Part shown: positions 45,146 to 55,155 of the stretch, piece by piece
How the letters are laid out: every line of letters starts with the position of its first letter
Numbering within the stretch: the first letter of the stretch is position 1
Program-made: the position numbers and the translations under genes
The notes under the pieces: generated by a model
Database searches by the model: none
What the model was told of the DNA's origin: nothing
The model's input: only the letters and a program-made list of their open reading frames with translations
DNA from: Olleya namhaensis
GTDB lineage: Bacteria; Bacteroidota; Bacteroidia; Flavobacteriales; Flavobacteriaceae
Direction: 5' to 3'
Length of the DNA stretch: 64,000 bases
Assembly: GCF_900114005.1 (NCBI RefSeq)
Contig: NZ_FORM01000002.1
Location: forward strand, 310,001 to 374,000

Positions 45146-46699
45146 TTAATTGTCAGCTAATTCAAATCCTTCAGCTTCTTCGTTTTTTAATATTCTTTCG
45201 CTTTCTTCAGCGCCATGTGTTAATCTTTTTAATGGTTTTAACATTGCTATAAATAACAAACCAATAATTACTGTAAAGATTACTATACCTGAAAAGATTG
45301 CCAACTCACCATATTCACTAGCAGACTCTCCGACTATACCCGCAACTTTATTTCCTAATCCAGTAGCAGCAAAATAAACTCCCATCATTAAAGATGCATA
45401 TTTTACCGGTGCTAATTTAGTAATAAAAGATAATGCCACTGGAGATATACATAACTCTCCAATAGTATGGAAAAAATAAGCTAATACTAACCAGATCATA
45501 CTAGATGTTCCTGATTTTTCAAATTCCATTGCTGCAAACACCATGAATAAAAACCCAAAGCCCATTATAATAATACCTAAAGCCATTTTAAACAATGACG
45601 ATGCTTCCTTACCTTTTAATTTGCGTTTAGCCCATACACCTGCAATAAACGTTGCAAATAAAATAATGAATCCAGCATTTAAACTTTGAAACATTACTGT
45701 TGGAATTTGCCATCCAAATAACATTCTATCTGTTTTTGTATCTGTATATAAATTCATTAATCCTCCAGCTTGCTCAAAAGCACCCCAGAAAATTATTACC
45801 ATAATAAAAGATAGTAATAAGACTAAGAAACGATCTTTAAACACTTGACTATCTAATTCTTTATAAATCATCATTAATAACGCTGTTATTGCTGTTAAAA
45901 AGATAAATAATAAACCAAATCCCCATTCTAAAGTATACCAACCATATACTGATGCAGCAACCAATATACCTACAATTGTTAATTGCTTAGGAGAACTGAA
46001 CAATTTAGAATATAATTGACCGTAAGACACTTCATTTGAATGGCCAGTACTAGGTACAAAATTACCTACTTCTTTTAAATACTTTTGACCGTATAAGTAA
46101 TTTATCAAACCTAAAACCATTACAATTCCAGCTAATCCAAAACCTGCATGCCATCCCCATTTAGCGACAACTCCACCAACAACCATAGTTGCTAATAGTG
46201 ACCCTAAGTTAATACCGATATAAAATATACTAAACCCTTTATCTCTTCTAATATCCCCTTCTTTATATAATCCACCAACCATTGTAGATATATTCGGTTT
46301 TAATAAACCAACACCTAAAATAACTAGTCCTAAACCTGTATAAAAGGCCCAAATATCAGTTAACACCAATACAGCGTGACCTAAACACAAGACAATAGCC
46401 CCGAGTAACACTGCTTTTTTCTGGCCTATTAATTTATCCGCAATCATCCCTCCAGGAATAGACATAACATATACTAACATAGTATACCATCCATAAAGTG
46501 CTAAAGCTTCTTGACTTGTCCAACCTAAACCAGCACCTCTATCGTCTCCAATAGTAGCTGTTGTCATATAAAGTACTAAAAGTGCTCGCATTCCATAATA
46601 TGAAAAACGTTCCCACATTTCGGTTAAAAACAAAATATAAAGACCAATTGGTTGTCCAAACAGTTCTTTTTGATGTGGTTGTAAAGCTTTACTTGACAT
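45146..46699 (-). CDS. POT-family proton:peptide symporter
   Basis: A standard-length POT carrier of 517 residues with EMWERFSYYGMRALL on helix 1, FSIFYIGINLGSLLA as the PTR2 signature and late YFFHTIGELCISPV on helix 10. About 12 to 14 helices are visible. It is a paralogue of the next gene, without that gene's insertion. It starts 29 bases after the dipeptidyl peptidase stop, so the pair probably forms a release-and-uptake unit for dipeptides. Confidence 0.92.
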   Translation of the reverse strand: MSSKALQPHQKELFGQPIGLYILFLTEMWERFSYYGMRALLVLYMTTATIGDDRGAGLGWTSQEALALYGWYTMLVYVMSIPGGMIADKLIGQKKAVLLGAIVLCLGHAVLVLTDIWAFYTGLGLVILGVGLLKPNISTMVGGLYKEGDIRRDKGFSIFYIGINLGSLLATMVVGGVVAKWGWHAGFGLAGIVMVLGLINYLYGQKYLKEVGNFVPSTGHSNEVSYGQLYSKLFSSPKQLTIVGILVAASVYGWYTLEWGFGLLFIFLTAITALLMMIYKELDSQVFKDRFLVLLLSFIMVIIFWGAFEQAGGLMNLYTDTKTDRMLFGWQIPTVMFQSLNAGFIILFATFIAGVWAKRKLKGKEASSLFKMALGIIIMGFGFLFMVFAAMEFEKSGTSSMIWLVLAYFFHTIGELCISPVALSFITKLAPVKYASLMMGVYFAATGLGNKVAGIVGESASEYGELAIFSGIVIFTVIIGLLFIAMLKPLKRLTHGAEESERILKNEEAEGFELADN

Positions 46700-46728
46700 A
46701 TTAAATATTTTAGTTAGTTAGTTTTATT

Positions 46729-48915
46729 TTAAAGTTTGTCTCCTAATGTACGATTAATAAAATTCGTCATTTTTGTATACAAGTGTAATCTTGTGTTTCC
46801 ACCATAAATACCATGGTTTTTGTCAGGATAAATCATCCATTCAAATTGCTTGTTAGCTTGCACTAAAGCTTCCACCATACGCATTGTATTTTGCACATGC
46901 ACATTATCATCTCCTGTACCATGAATTAATAAAAAGTCTCCTTTTAATTTATCTACATGGTTTATTGGTGAGTTGTCATCATACCCGCTAGCATTTTCTT
47001 GTGGTGTAGTCATGTAGCGTTCTGTATAAATTGAATCGTAAAATCTCCAGCTTGTCACAGGCGCTACTGCAATTGCCATTTTAAAGACATCATTACCTTT
47101 AAACAATGCATTACTAGACATAAATCCACCATAAGACCACCCCCAAATTCCAATTCTGCTAGAATCAATATAAGATTTTGAACCTAATAATTTTGCTGCT
47201 GCTATTTGGTCTTCAATTTCAAATTTACCTAATTCGTTTTGTGTTACTTTTTTAAAATCTGCACCTTTAAGTCCTGTCCCACGACCATCAACACATGCAA
47301 CAATATAACCTTGCTGCGCTAGCATTTGATACCAATAATCGTTAGCACTATTCCATTTATTAGCAACTTGCTGAGATCCAGGTCCAGAATACTGATACAT
47401 AAATAATGGATATGTTTTAGAGGCATCAAAATTTGCAGGCTTGATCATCCACATATTTAAGTCGTTACCATTTATACTAATAGTAGAAAACTCTTTTTTA
47501 GATAATTTGTAGTCTTTTAAACCCGCAATTAAAGCACTATTATCCTTTATAGATTTTAGCACTTGTCCCGACTTAGCGTCATTTAACGTGTATAAATAAG
47601 GCGTTGTAGCACTAGAATATGTGTTTATAAAATAGGTGAAATCAGCACTAAAATCAGCATTATTAGTACCTGTTTGCTGTGTTAATCTTCTTTTTTGTGT
47701 CCCATTTAGTTTAACAGAATACACATCTCTGTTAATACTTCCGTTTTCAACAGATTGATAAAAGATTTGATCCGTCTTAGCGTCATAACCATAGTAAGTA
47801 GTAACCTCCCAGTTTCCTTTGGTAATTTGATTGATTAATTTTCCTTTACTATCGTAATGATAAATATGGTTGTAACCATCTTTCTCGCTAGTCCAAATAA
47901 AACTATCATCCTCTAAAAACGTTAAATTATCAGTAACATCAACGTAAGCTTTATCAGTTTCGGCTACAGCCAAAGTTGCTTTATTTTTTTTAGCGTTAAT
48001 CATCCATAAATCCAATTGGTTTTGATGACGATTCATAAACTGTGCGCTTAATACATCTGCATCATTAGTCCACTTGATTCTAGGAATGTAAAAATCGTCA
48101 TAAGACTTATCAACCTTAACTTCGCTTAATTTATTCGATTTTAAATCAAATAAATGTAAAGACACTACCGCATTTTTCTCTCCTGCTTTTGGGTACTTAA
48201 AAACAGTTTGTGTTTGATATAAATCTTTACCATACACATCCATAGAAAATTCTGGAACATCTGTTTCGTCAAATCTTATAAAGGCTATTTTATTACTGTC
48301 TGCATTCCAGTCAAATGCACGTACAAAAGCAAATTCTTCTTCATACACCCAGTCAGTTATACCATTAATAACTTTGTTTTTAACGCCATCAAAAGTAAAC
48401 TGTGTTATTTTACCTGACACTAAATCCTTAACGTAAAGGTTGTTATTTAATCCAAAAGCAATTTTAGTCCCATCCGGAGAAAATGTTGGCTCTTGTATTT
48501 TATCTTCTGACACTAAAGTGGTCTGTTTTGTTTTGGTATTATATACATAATAGACACCTAAAGACGAGCGTCTAAAAATAGACTCTTCTTCCGTAGCCAA
48601 TAACACTTGGCTCTCGTCTGCACTAAACGTGTAATCTGTAAAATATTTGATGGCTTTTAGATCTGCAGAGCTAACTAGTGTGTTAACTTTTTCTAAAGTT
48701 TTATAATCATAAATATCTATTGTTGTTCCGCCTTTTGTTCTATCAAAATTTAAAACAGAATATTGCTGACCATTAGCCATCGAGTGCAAAGCGTCTAATC
48801 CTTCAGTTCTAAAGGTTCCACTCCATATTTCTTCCAAGGTAATTTGCTTATTCTGAGCAGTTAAAAAAGAGGTTGATAAAAAACAGAATAGGGATAGAAT
48901 TCTTAAGATCTTCAT
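46729..48915 (-). CDS. Dipeptidyl peptidase IV-type S9 serine peptidase
   Basis: A signal peptide (cut near residue 20, FLTAQ) precedes a DPP IV N-terminal beta-propeller (about residues 60-460) and a C-terminal alpha/beta-hydrolase domain. The nucleophile is Ser in GWSYGG, the acid is Asp in GTGDDNVH and the base is His in DKNHGIYGG. The propeller carries the VYEEEFAF Glu pair that holds the substrate N-terminus in DPP IV. It releases dipeptides, often X-Pro or X-Ala, from peptides in the periplasm, which the neighbouring POT carriers can import. Confidence 0.93.
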   Translation of the reverse strand: MKILRILSLFCFLSTSFLTAQNKQITLEEIWSGTFRTEGLDALHSMANGQQYSVLNFDRTKGGTTIDIYDYKTLEKVNTLVSSADLKAIKYFTDYTFSADESQVLLATEEESIFRRSSLGVYYVYNTKTKQTTLVSEDKIQEPTFSPDGTKIAFGLNNNLYVKDLVSGKITQFTFDGVKNKVINGITDWVYEEEFAFVRAFDWNADSNKIAFIRFDETDVPEFSMDVYGKDLYQTQTVFKYPKAGEKNAVVSLHLFDLKSNKLSEVKVDKSYDDFYIPRIKWTNDADVLSAQFMNRHQNQLDLWMINAKKNKATLAVAETDKAYVDVTDNLTFLEDDSFIWTSEKDGYNHIYHYDSKGKLINQITKGNWEVTTYYGYDAKTDQIFYQSVENGSINRDVYSVKLNGTQKRRLTQQTGTNNADFSADFTYFINTYSSATTPYLYTLNDAKSGQVLKSIKDNSALIAGLKDYKLSKKEFSTISINGNDLNMWMIKPANFDASKTYPLFMYQYSGPGSQQVANKWNSANDYWYQMLAQQGYIVACVDGRGTGLKGADFKKVTQNELGKFEIEDQIAAAKLLGSKSYIDSSRIGIWGWSYGGFMSSNALFKGNDVFKMAIAVAPVTSWRFYDSIYTERYMTTPQENASGYDDNSPINHVDKLKGDFLLIHGTGDDNVHVQNTMRMVEALVQANKQFEWMIYPDKNHGIYGGNTRLHLYTKMTNFINRTLGDKL

Positions 48916-49036
48916 TTAATATTAGTTATTTAATAATAGGATGTCAAGTTTACTAAAAAATACCCAAAAAACAGTAAACATTAACACATAAATCCGCAAT
49001 ATTATGTTAGTAAGCAAAAATTGAAAGCGTAAATAG

Positions 49037-49044
49037 TATCTTTG
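49037..49044 (+). promoter_or_regulatory. Candidate -7 box for the HMG-CoA reductase gene
   Basis: TATCTTTG fits TAnnTTTG. The predicted start of transcription near 49050 leaves only a few bases before the ATG at 49054, which favours the next ATG at 49063. Confidence 0.5.
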
Positions 49045-49062
49045 CTTTTTAAAATGAATAGC

Positions 49063-50361
49063 ATGAGTAGATTAGTTTCCGGGTTTTCAAAATTATCTAA
49101 AACTGAAAAAGTTAATTGGTTAATCAAAAACCATTTATCTGATTATGATGGTGCAGAAAACACACTAAAACAGTATTGGAATAGCGATCAAAAGCTGCAA
49201 CAATTGCATGACGAGTTTATAGAAAACACAATTACTAATTACTACCTCCCTTTAGGTGTTGCACCAAATTTTGTAATAAACGACAAAGTTTATACTATAC
49301 CAATGACAACCGAAGAAAGCTCTGTTGTTGCTGCTGCTAGCAAAGCTGCTAAATTTTGGCAAACGCGTGGTGGATTTAAAACCACTGTTATATCCACAAA
49401 CAAAATAGGACAAGTTCATTTTACATACACCGGAGATTTTAAAGCTTTAGAAACCTATTTTAATGCTATAAAACCGCAATTAATTGAAGACGCCAAGCCT
49501 ATTACCAAAAACATGGAAAAGCGTGGTGGCGGTATATTAGATATAGAATTAAGAAACAAGACCAACGCCTTAGATAATTATTACCAACTGCACGCTACTT
49601 TTGAGACTTTGGATGCAATGGGCGCCAATTTTATAAACTCATGCTTAGAACAGTTTGCTAAAACGTTTACAGCTAATGCTGAAAGCACTTTACCAAAACC
49701 CATAAATGTAATTATGAGTATTTTATCTAATTACGTTCCAGAATGTTTAGTTAGGGCTGAAGTGAGTTGTAAGGTTGAAGATTTAGCCGAAAAAGACATA
49801 GACCCAAATACCTTTGCCGAAAAGTTTGTACAAGCCGTAAAAATAGCTGAAATCGAACCTTATAGAGCGGTTACACACAATAAAGGAATCATGAATGGAA
49901 TTGACGCTGTGGTTTTAGCGACAGGAAATGATTTTAGAGCAATTGAAGCAGGTGTACACGCCTATGCAGCAAGAAATGGTCAATACAGCAGTTTAACACA
50001 CGCTAAAATAGAAAACGGAGTCTTTACCTTTTGGATGGAAATACCATTAGCTTTGGGCACTGTAGGTGGTTTAACTAATTTACATCCTTTAGTTAAATTA
50101 GCATTACAAGTTTTAGACCAACCCAACGCAAAAACACTGATGCAAATAGTGGCAGTTGCAGGATTAGCACAAAATTTTGCAGCACTACGTAGTTTGACAA
50201 CAACAGGAATACAAGAAGGACACATGAAAATGCACTTGATGAATATCCTAAATCAGTTTGAAGCTACACCAGATGAAAAACTTAAAATAGTAGATCATTT
50301 TAAAACAAACATTGTTACACATAGCGCTGTAGTAGAAGCTATTGAAAAACTAAGAGCCTAA
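49063..50361 (+). CDS. Hydroxymethylglutaryl-CoA reductase, class II type
   Basis: The enzyme interconverts HMG-CoA and mevalonate. Class II (bacterial) features are the catalytic Lys in HNKGIMNGIDAV, Asp in TGNDFRA and the flap His in QEGHMKMHLMN, with MEKRGGGILDIE as the Glu-containing HMG-binding region. I chose ATG 49063 (MSRLVSGFSKL) over 49054 because of the promoter box just upstream. Sequence alone cannot say if it acts in mevalonate synthesis or breakdown. The next gene, a GHMP kinase, favours synthesis. The stop shares one base with it (TAATG). Confidence 0.92.
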   Translation: MSRLVSGFSKLSKTEKVNWLIKNHLSDYDGAENTLKQYWNSDQKLQQLHDEFIENTITNYYLPLGVAPNFVINDKVYTIPMTTEESSVVAAASKAAKFWQTRGGFKTTVISTNKIGQVHFTYTGDFKALETYFNAIKPQLIEDAKPITKNMEKRGGGILDIELRNKTNALDNYYQLHATFETLDAMGANFINSCLEQFAKTFTANAESTLPKPINVIMSILSNYVPECLVRAEVSCKVEDLAEKDIDPNTFAEKFVQAVKIAEIEPYRAVTHNKGIMNGIDAVVLATGNDFRAIEAGVHAYAARNGQYSSLTHAKIENGVFTFWMEIPLALGTVGGLTNLHPLVKLALQVLDQPNAKTLMQIVAVAGLAQNFAALRSLTTTGIQEGHMKMHLMNILNQFEATPDEKLKIVDHFKTNIVTHSAVVEAIEKLRA

Positions 50362-51266
50362 TGGACAGTTTTTATAGTCACGGAAAACTATTACTTACTG
50401 CAGAATACGTTGTATTAGATGGTGCAAAAGCATTGGCTGTACCTACTGTTTTCGGGCAACACCTTACCGTTACACCAATTAAAACACCACATATTGATTG
50501 GACTAGTTTTGATAATCACAATAATGTGTGGTTTTCAGACATTATAACAATTGCCGATATTATTAGTTTAAAAGATACCGGAAATGAGGTATCCAATAGA
50601 TTAATTCAGATTTTGAATGCTACCAAGCAACTAAATCCTGAATTTTTAGATAATAAAGAAGGCTTTAAAATAACGACTACTCTAGAATTCCCTCAAAACT
50701 GGGGTTTAGGCACCTCTTCTACTTTAATCAATAACATTGCACAATGGGCAAAAGTAGATCCATATAAATTGTTAGCTAACTCTTTTGGGGGTAGCGGATA
50801 CGATATTGCTTGCGCACAGCATGACACCGCATTACTTTATCACTTAGACAACAAATTACCTAAAACAGAATTAGTAACATTTAATCCTTCGTTTTCTGAT
50901 CACCTTTATTTTGTTCATTTAAATAAAAAGCAAAATAGCCGCGATGGTATTGCACATTACAAAGCCAATAGACATAACACAACTAAAACCATAAAGGCAA
51001 TTGACACTTTAACTCAAAGTATGATAGATTGCGATACACTTGCAGCCTTTCAATCTATATTAGATACCCATGAGCAGTTAATTGGTCAAATCACCAATCA
51101 AACACCAGTCAAAGACACGTTATTTAAAGACTTTGATGGCAGTATTAAAAGTTTAGGTGCTTGGGGTGGTGATTTTATTTTAGTTGCTTCTAACACAAAC
51201 CCAACAGCCTATTTTAAATCAAAAGGCTATACCACGATACTATCTTACACTACAATGGTTTTATAA
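50361..51266 (+). CDS. GYDIA-family GHMP kinase (mevalonate-kinase-like)
   Basis: This GHMP-superfamily small-molecule kinase has the ATP loop GLGTSST (about residues 115-121) and the family motif GGSGYDIACAQ (GYDIA at 146-150). The N-terminal motif FYSHGKLLLTAEYVVLDGA, similar to that of mevalonate and phosphomevalonate kinases, is present. Length 301 residues. Coupling to HMG-CoA reductase by a one-base overlap suggests phosphorylation of mevalonate or phosphomevalonate. The exact substrate is inferred. Confidence 0.85.
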   Translation: MDSFYSHGKLLLTAEYVVLDGAKALAVPTVFGQHLTVTPIKTPHIDWTSFDNHNNVWFSDIITIADIISLKDTGNEVSNRLIQILNATKQLNPEFLDNKEGFKITTTLEFPQNWGLGTSSTLINNIAQWAKVDPYKLLANSFGGSGYDIACAQHDTALLYHLDNKLPKTELVTFNPSFSDHLYFVHLNKKQNSRDGIAHYKANRHNTTKTIKAIDTLTQSMIDCDTLAAFQSILDTHEQLIGQITNQTPVKDTLFKDFDGSIKSLGAWGGDFILVASNTNPTAYFKSKGYTTILSYTTMVL

Positions 51267-51289
51267 AGACTTAAAAAGTATAACGCATA

Positions 51290-51322
51290 AAAAAAGCCTT
51301 TTCAAATTGAAAAGGCTTTTTT
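51290..51322. terminator. Bidirectional intrinsic terminator
   Basis: AAAAAAGCCTTTTCAA (51290-51305) and TTGAAAAGGCTTTTTT (51307-51322) are perfect 16-base arms. It lies between the convergent GHMP kinase and peptidyl-prolyl isomerase genes. Confidence 0.95.
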
Positions 51323-51341
51323 AGGTTAAGACTTAAGTCTC

Positions 51342-53483
51342 TTATTGTACTGTCTTTGCTCTAAAGTCTTCAATCTCTGAAGATTCTTTTAAAGCATTAT
51401 ATAATCTTGTTTGTACTGAATTTAATTTCTGAGTACTTACCTGGTTAGCAAATGGTAAATAGTTTTCTAATTCAACAGCAGCTGTCTTTTTAGTTACTTG
51501 TACCATAAATACACCTGTATTACCTTTTACTAATTTAGAAGTTGCTCCTTCAGCAAGTCCAAAAGCAGTACCTACAACCATAGGTTCTGTTCCAGCTCCT
51601 GCAATTGTTGGATTTTTCATGTTAATAGCAGATGCAGATTTAACTGTTTGGTTTTCCGCTTTAGCGAAATCTTCAAGAGAAGATGCATTAACGCGATCCA
51701 TAATCATTTTAGCTTTCTTTTCTTTTCTTACGGCTGGTAAAGCAGTTACTGAAGCATCTTCAACACTCATAACTCCTTTGTCTTGCATTGCTGTTAATTG
51801 TGCAATTACAATTCCTCCTGGTACATTATCAAAACGCTTATAGTCTCCTACTTTTGTTCCATCTTCAAAAGACCAACGTACAATTTGACGTTGATTTCCT
51901 AAACCAGGAATACTTTCGTCTAATTCTTTAGCAGTCATTGGACGTACATCATAATTAGAAGTTTTAGCTACTTCTGCAAAATTACCGTTAGCAATTGCTA
52001 ATTCAAAATTAGAAGCATCAGCAAATATCTTATCTTCTGTTTTAGAAGATGGTTGAATTTTTCTAGCAATAGTTGCAACCTTTACAGTATTGTCAACATT
52101 TTTCTTGTCGTCAATTCTAATAATATGGTATCCAAATTGAGATAATACTACATCAATACTCCCTTTATCATTAAAGAATAAGAAGTTAGCAAAATCAGGA
52201 TCAAAAGCTGCAGGATTGTAAGTTGTTAATCTAGTCCAACCAATAACACCATCTTTACCTTTAGTACCATCCGCATTAATTTGATTGGCAACTTCTGCAA
52301 ATTTAGTTTTACTGTTCTTAACTAAAGGATAAATACTATCTATCATCGCTTTAGCTTGTTCTTTAGTTCTAGTTACATCTGCACCTGCTCTTGTTGATCC
52401 AACAAAAGGAATAACAATATGACTAGACTCAATTGAATCTGCTAATCTTTTAAAATCTAAAACCTTAGTTACTTTATAGTAGTTACCATCTTTATAAGGA
52501 CCGTAAGTTTGACCTGGGTTTAACTTAAAAATAGTATCAGCAATTACATTTGGTAAGCTAGACTTGTATTGGTATTTGTCAACAAATTTAAAATCGTCAG
52601 AGTTTCCATTTACAAACGCTTCGTTATCCGTAGTGTTTTTAAAACCTGCTTTATTATCTGTAGCTTTAGTTACTTCATTATAAACTTTAGAATCGCTTAA
52701 TAAATCAGTAAGTTCTTTTTGCATTGCCTTTTCATCTTCTAAAGAGGCAACCTCTTTAAAGAATACATATTGAAAACCTCTTGTTGCATCCGATTGGTAT
52801 GCTTTAGGGTTTTTATTTATGTAAGATTTAATCTCTGAAGTAGATACTTTTACAGTACTATCTGCTATAGAGCTAAAAGGAACTTGTACATATTTGATAT
52901 CTACTTTCTCTCCTTCTAATTTATGTTCTAATTTACCTTCCGCTAACGTTGCAGTTGTACCAGCTTTAACCATGTTAAAGTAGTTTGCTTGTAATGCGTT
53001 AGATGCTAATGCTTGCTCTCCAGAAATCCAGTTTTGGTAAGCTTCAGTTGAAGAACTTTTAAGGTTATCAATAAATAACTTTACTTTAGACTCATCAAAA
53101 ACACCACCTTCGTTTAAAAACGTTGGATCCGATGCATAATTAGTTTTAATTAGGTCTCTCATCTGCTCAGACTCAACCGTCATCCCTAATTTACTAATTT
53201 GTCCGTCCATAACAATTTCTCTGACCTTAGATTCAAAAACACTGTTCATTACTTGACTAGTAGTTGCATTTGGTCCCATTTGTCTTTGTTGAAACTCAAC
53301 AAGATTAGAAAATTCTGCTCTAGAAATGTCTTGACCGTTTATGGTTGCTACAACATCAGGAGACTTAGAGAATAATGCATCTTTATTATCAAATAAACTT
53401 GATAAGATAAAAGCGAATAACGCTAATGCAATAACTAAGATTAATACAACTGTTTTTTGTCTAATTTTATTTAAAATTGCCAT
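51342..53483 (-). CDS. PpiD/SurA-like peptidyl-prolyl isomerase, membrane-anchored
   Basis: The N-terminal anchor helix (about residues 11-30, VVLILVIALALFAFIL) resembles PpiD. A SurA-type N-terminal chaperone region (VVATINGQDISRAEFSNLVE) comes next. A parvulin rotamase domain follows at about residues 345-465 (SHIVIPFVGS, KDGVIGWT, FGYHIIRID), and a second, degenerate parvulin-like part extends to the end. Length is 713 residues. It would assist folding of exported proteins at the periplasmic face. It is the last gene of the coaX-to-isomerase run. Confidence 0.9.
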   Translation of the reverse strand: MAILNKIRQKTVVLILVIALALFAFILSSLFDNKDALFSKSPDVVATINGQDISRAEFSNLVEFQQRQMGPNATTSQVMNSVFESKVREIVMDGQISKLGMTVESEQMRDLIKTNYASDPTFLNEGGVFDESKVKLFIDNLKSSSTEAYQNWISGEQALASNALQANYFNMVKAGTTATLAEGKLEHKLEGEKVDIKYVQVPFSSIADSTVKVSTSEIKSYINKNPKAYQSDATRGFQYVFFKEVASLEDEKAMQKELTDLLSDSKVYNEVTKATDNKAGFKNTTDNEAFVNGNSDDFKFVDKYQYKSSLPNVIADTIFKLNPGQTYGPYKDGNYYKVTKVLDFKRLADSIESSHIVIPFVGSTRAGADVTRTKEQAKAMIDSIYPLVKNSKTKFAEVANQINADGTKGKDGVIGWTRLTTYNPAAFDPDFANFLFFNDKGSIDVVLSQFGYHIIRIDDKKNVDNTVKVATIARKIQPSSKTEDKIFADASNFELAIANGNFAEVAKTSNYDVRPMTAKELDESIPGLGNQRQIVRWSFEDGTKVGDYKRFDNVPGGIVIAQLTAMQDKGVMSVEDASVTALPAVRKEKKAKMIMDRVNASSLEDFAKAENQTVKSASAINMKNPTIAGAGTEPMVVGTAFGLAEGATSKLVKGNTGVFMVQVTKKTAAVELENYLPFANQVSTQKLNSVQTRLYNALKESSEIEDFRAKTVQ

Positions 53484-53615
53484 TTTGTGTGATAAATTTT
53501 GTGAAATATAGTGGGCGAAAATACCATTTTCTATTCAATAATAAAAGCACTTTACACAATAAATAAATTAAATGAATAGACTAAGGTGAAAAAGAGTAGA
53601 TTTTATAGCCTAAGC

Positions 53616-54905
53616 TTAGTCTTCCGACTTAATTGTAAGCTCAACTAATTCAATCTTAGTATTTGACGCTTCTAAAATTTTAAAGTCAAATTTTTCTGTA
53701 GACACGACTTCATTTTGCATTGGAATTTGCTCTGTATGATCAACTATCAAACCTCCTAAGGTTTCGTAGTTTTCGCCTTCAGGCAAATTAAGTTTATACG
53801 TTTCATTAAGATAATCCACTTCTAATCTAGAGGAGAACACAAACGTAATATCGTCTTTTTGCTCTTCAATTAAATCAATAGTATCATGCTCATCTTCAAT
53901 TTCGCCAAATAACTCTTCAACAATATCTTCCACCGTCATAATACCTGATGTGCCACCGTACTCATCCACTACAACTGCTATACTTTTACGTTTTTTAATT
54001 AAAACATTAAGAATGTCTTTGACTAACATTGTTTCTGGAACCAACTCTATTGGCATAATCATAGCACCAATATTTTTAGGTTTCTTAAATAAATCAAACG
54101 AATGCACATACCCTAAGATATCATCTATGGTTTCTTTATAAATCAAAATCTTAGAACATCCCGTTTCTGTAAAAACAGCACTTAAATGTTGTACAGTATC
54201 TTGAAGTTCTAAAGCAATAATTTCAGTTCGAGGTACCATAACCTCTCTTGCTTTTACTTCTGAAAATTCTAATGCATTTTGAAAAATCTGAATTTCGGAA
54301 TCAATATCTTCATGTTCTTCCACACTTTCCATTTGCTCACTAATGTAATGCCCAAGCTCTACCTTAGTAAACGCTAATTGTACTTGATCACCTTCAGTTT
54401 TAAAAAACTTTTTAAGCACAACATCACTAATCCAAATTACAAAGTCAGAGACCCAACTAAAAAACACATAAAAAACATAAGCTGGAAAAGCCAATACTTT
54501 AAGTAGCGTATTAGAATAGATCTGAAAAAACACCTTTGGTAAAAATTCTGCTGTAAATAAAATTAAAAGCGTAGATAAAATAGTTTGTGACAACAGACTT
54601 AAATCCGTTAATAAATACGTCACTAAAGGATAATTACTTGGTAACAAGCTATGGAACCAATCCATCAACAAATCCCCCATAAAAAACCCGTAAATAACCA
54701 ATGCTATATTATTTCCAATAAGCATGGTTGCAATAAATTTAGATGGTTTAGCAGTTATTTTAGATAAAATTTTAGCTAAAAATCCGTCTTGCTTCTTTTC
54801 AATTTCAATATGAATTTTATTAGAAGACACGTAAGCAATTTCCATTCCTGAGAAAAAAGCTGACAGTAATAGACAAATTACAATGATGATAATTGATGTC
54901 ATCAT
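53616..54905 (-). CDS. HlyC/CorC-type (CNNM domain, CBS pair) membrane protein
   Basis: An N-terminal CNNM/DUF21 membrane domain spans about residues 1-150, with four helices and LLSAFFSGMEIAYVSSNK. A CBS pair follows at about 205-330 (REVMVPRTEI, KSIAVVVDEYGGTSGIMT), then a CorC/HlyC C-terminal domain (about 350-425). These proteins are linked to Mg2+/Co2+ efflux or membrane-ion homeostasis; the 'hemolysin' name is historical. The gliding protein GldE belongs to the same broad family, but I see no specific reason to choose it. It abuts the next small gene with no spacing. Confidence 0.88.
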   Translation of the reverse strand: MMTSIIIIVICLLLSAFFSGMEIAYVSSNKIHIEIEKKQDGFLAKILSKITAKPSKFIATMLIGNNIALVIYGFFMGDLLMDWFHSLLPSNYPLVTYLLTDLSLLSQTILSTLLILFTAEFLPKVFFQIYSNTLLKVLAFPAYVFYVFFSWVSDFVIWISDVVLKKFFKTEGDQVQLAFTKVELGHYISEQMESVEEHEDIDSEIQIFQNALEFSEVKAREVMVPRTEIIALELQDTVQHLSAVFTETGCSKILIYKETIDDILGYVHSFDLFKKPKNIGAMIMPIELVPETMLVKDILNVLIKKRKSIAVVVDEYGGTSGIMTVEDIVEELFGEIEDEHDTIDLIEEQKDDITFVFSSRLEVDYLNETYKLNLPEGENYETLGGLIVDHTEQIPMQNEVVSTEKFDFKILEASNTKIELVELTIKSED

Positions 54906-55091
54906 TTACTTGCGGTCATTGTTTTCGAACTTCTTATTAAAACGTTGTTTAAAAAAGAACATAAAAACAGCTGTTGCACCTAATAAAAGGGACATATAAG
55001 CTCTAGACTCTCCCCAACTTGCAATGGCATCATATAAAAAAAGCACTGCAAATACTAAATAAGCGTATTGAAAAAACTTAAAGGTTTTCAT
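54906..55091 (-). CDS. Small two-helix membrane protein (61 aa)
   Basis: Two hydrophobic segments (about residues 8-22 and 33-47) and a basic C-terminal tail (FKQRFNKKFENNDRK) make this a small inner-membrane protein. Its stop directly abuts the start of the CorC-type gene, so expression is coupled. The family is not recognised. The position in a conserved-looking operon supports it being real despite its size. Confidence 0.7.
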   Translation of the reverse strand: MKTFKFFQYAYLVFAVLFLYDAIASWGESRAYMSLLLGATAVFMFFFKQRFNKKFENNDRK

Positions 55092-55155
55092 TAAAATAAA
55101 ATTAGTGTTAAGTAAATATACTAAAAAAAGTAAGCTTTATAATCTAAAGCCATTG

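Noticed and set aside
53616-54905. Gliding motility protein GldE
   Set aside because: It has the same broad CNNM/CBS/CorC layout, but no gliding genes are nearby and the N-terminus does not clearly match; left as a CorC-type protein.
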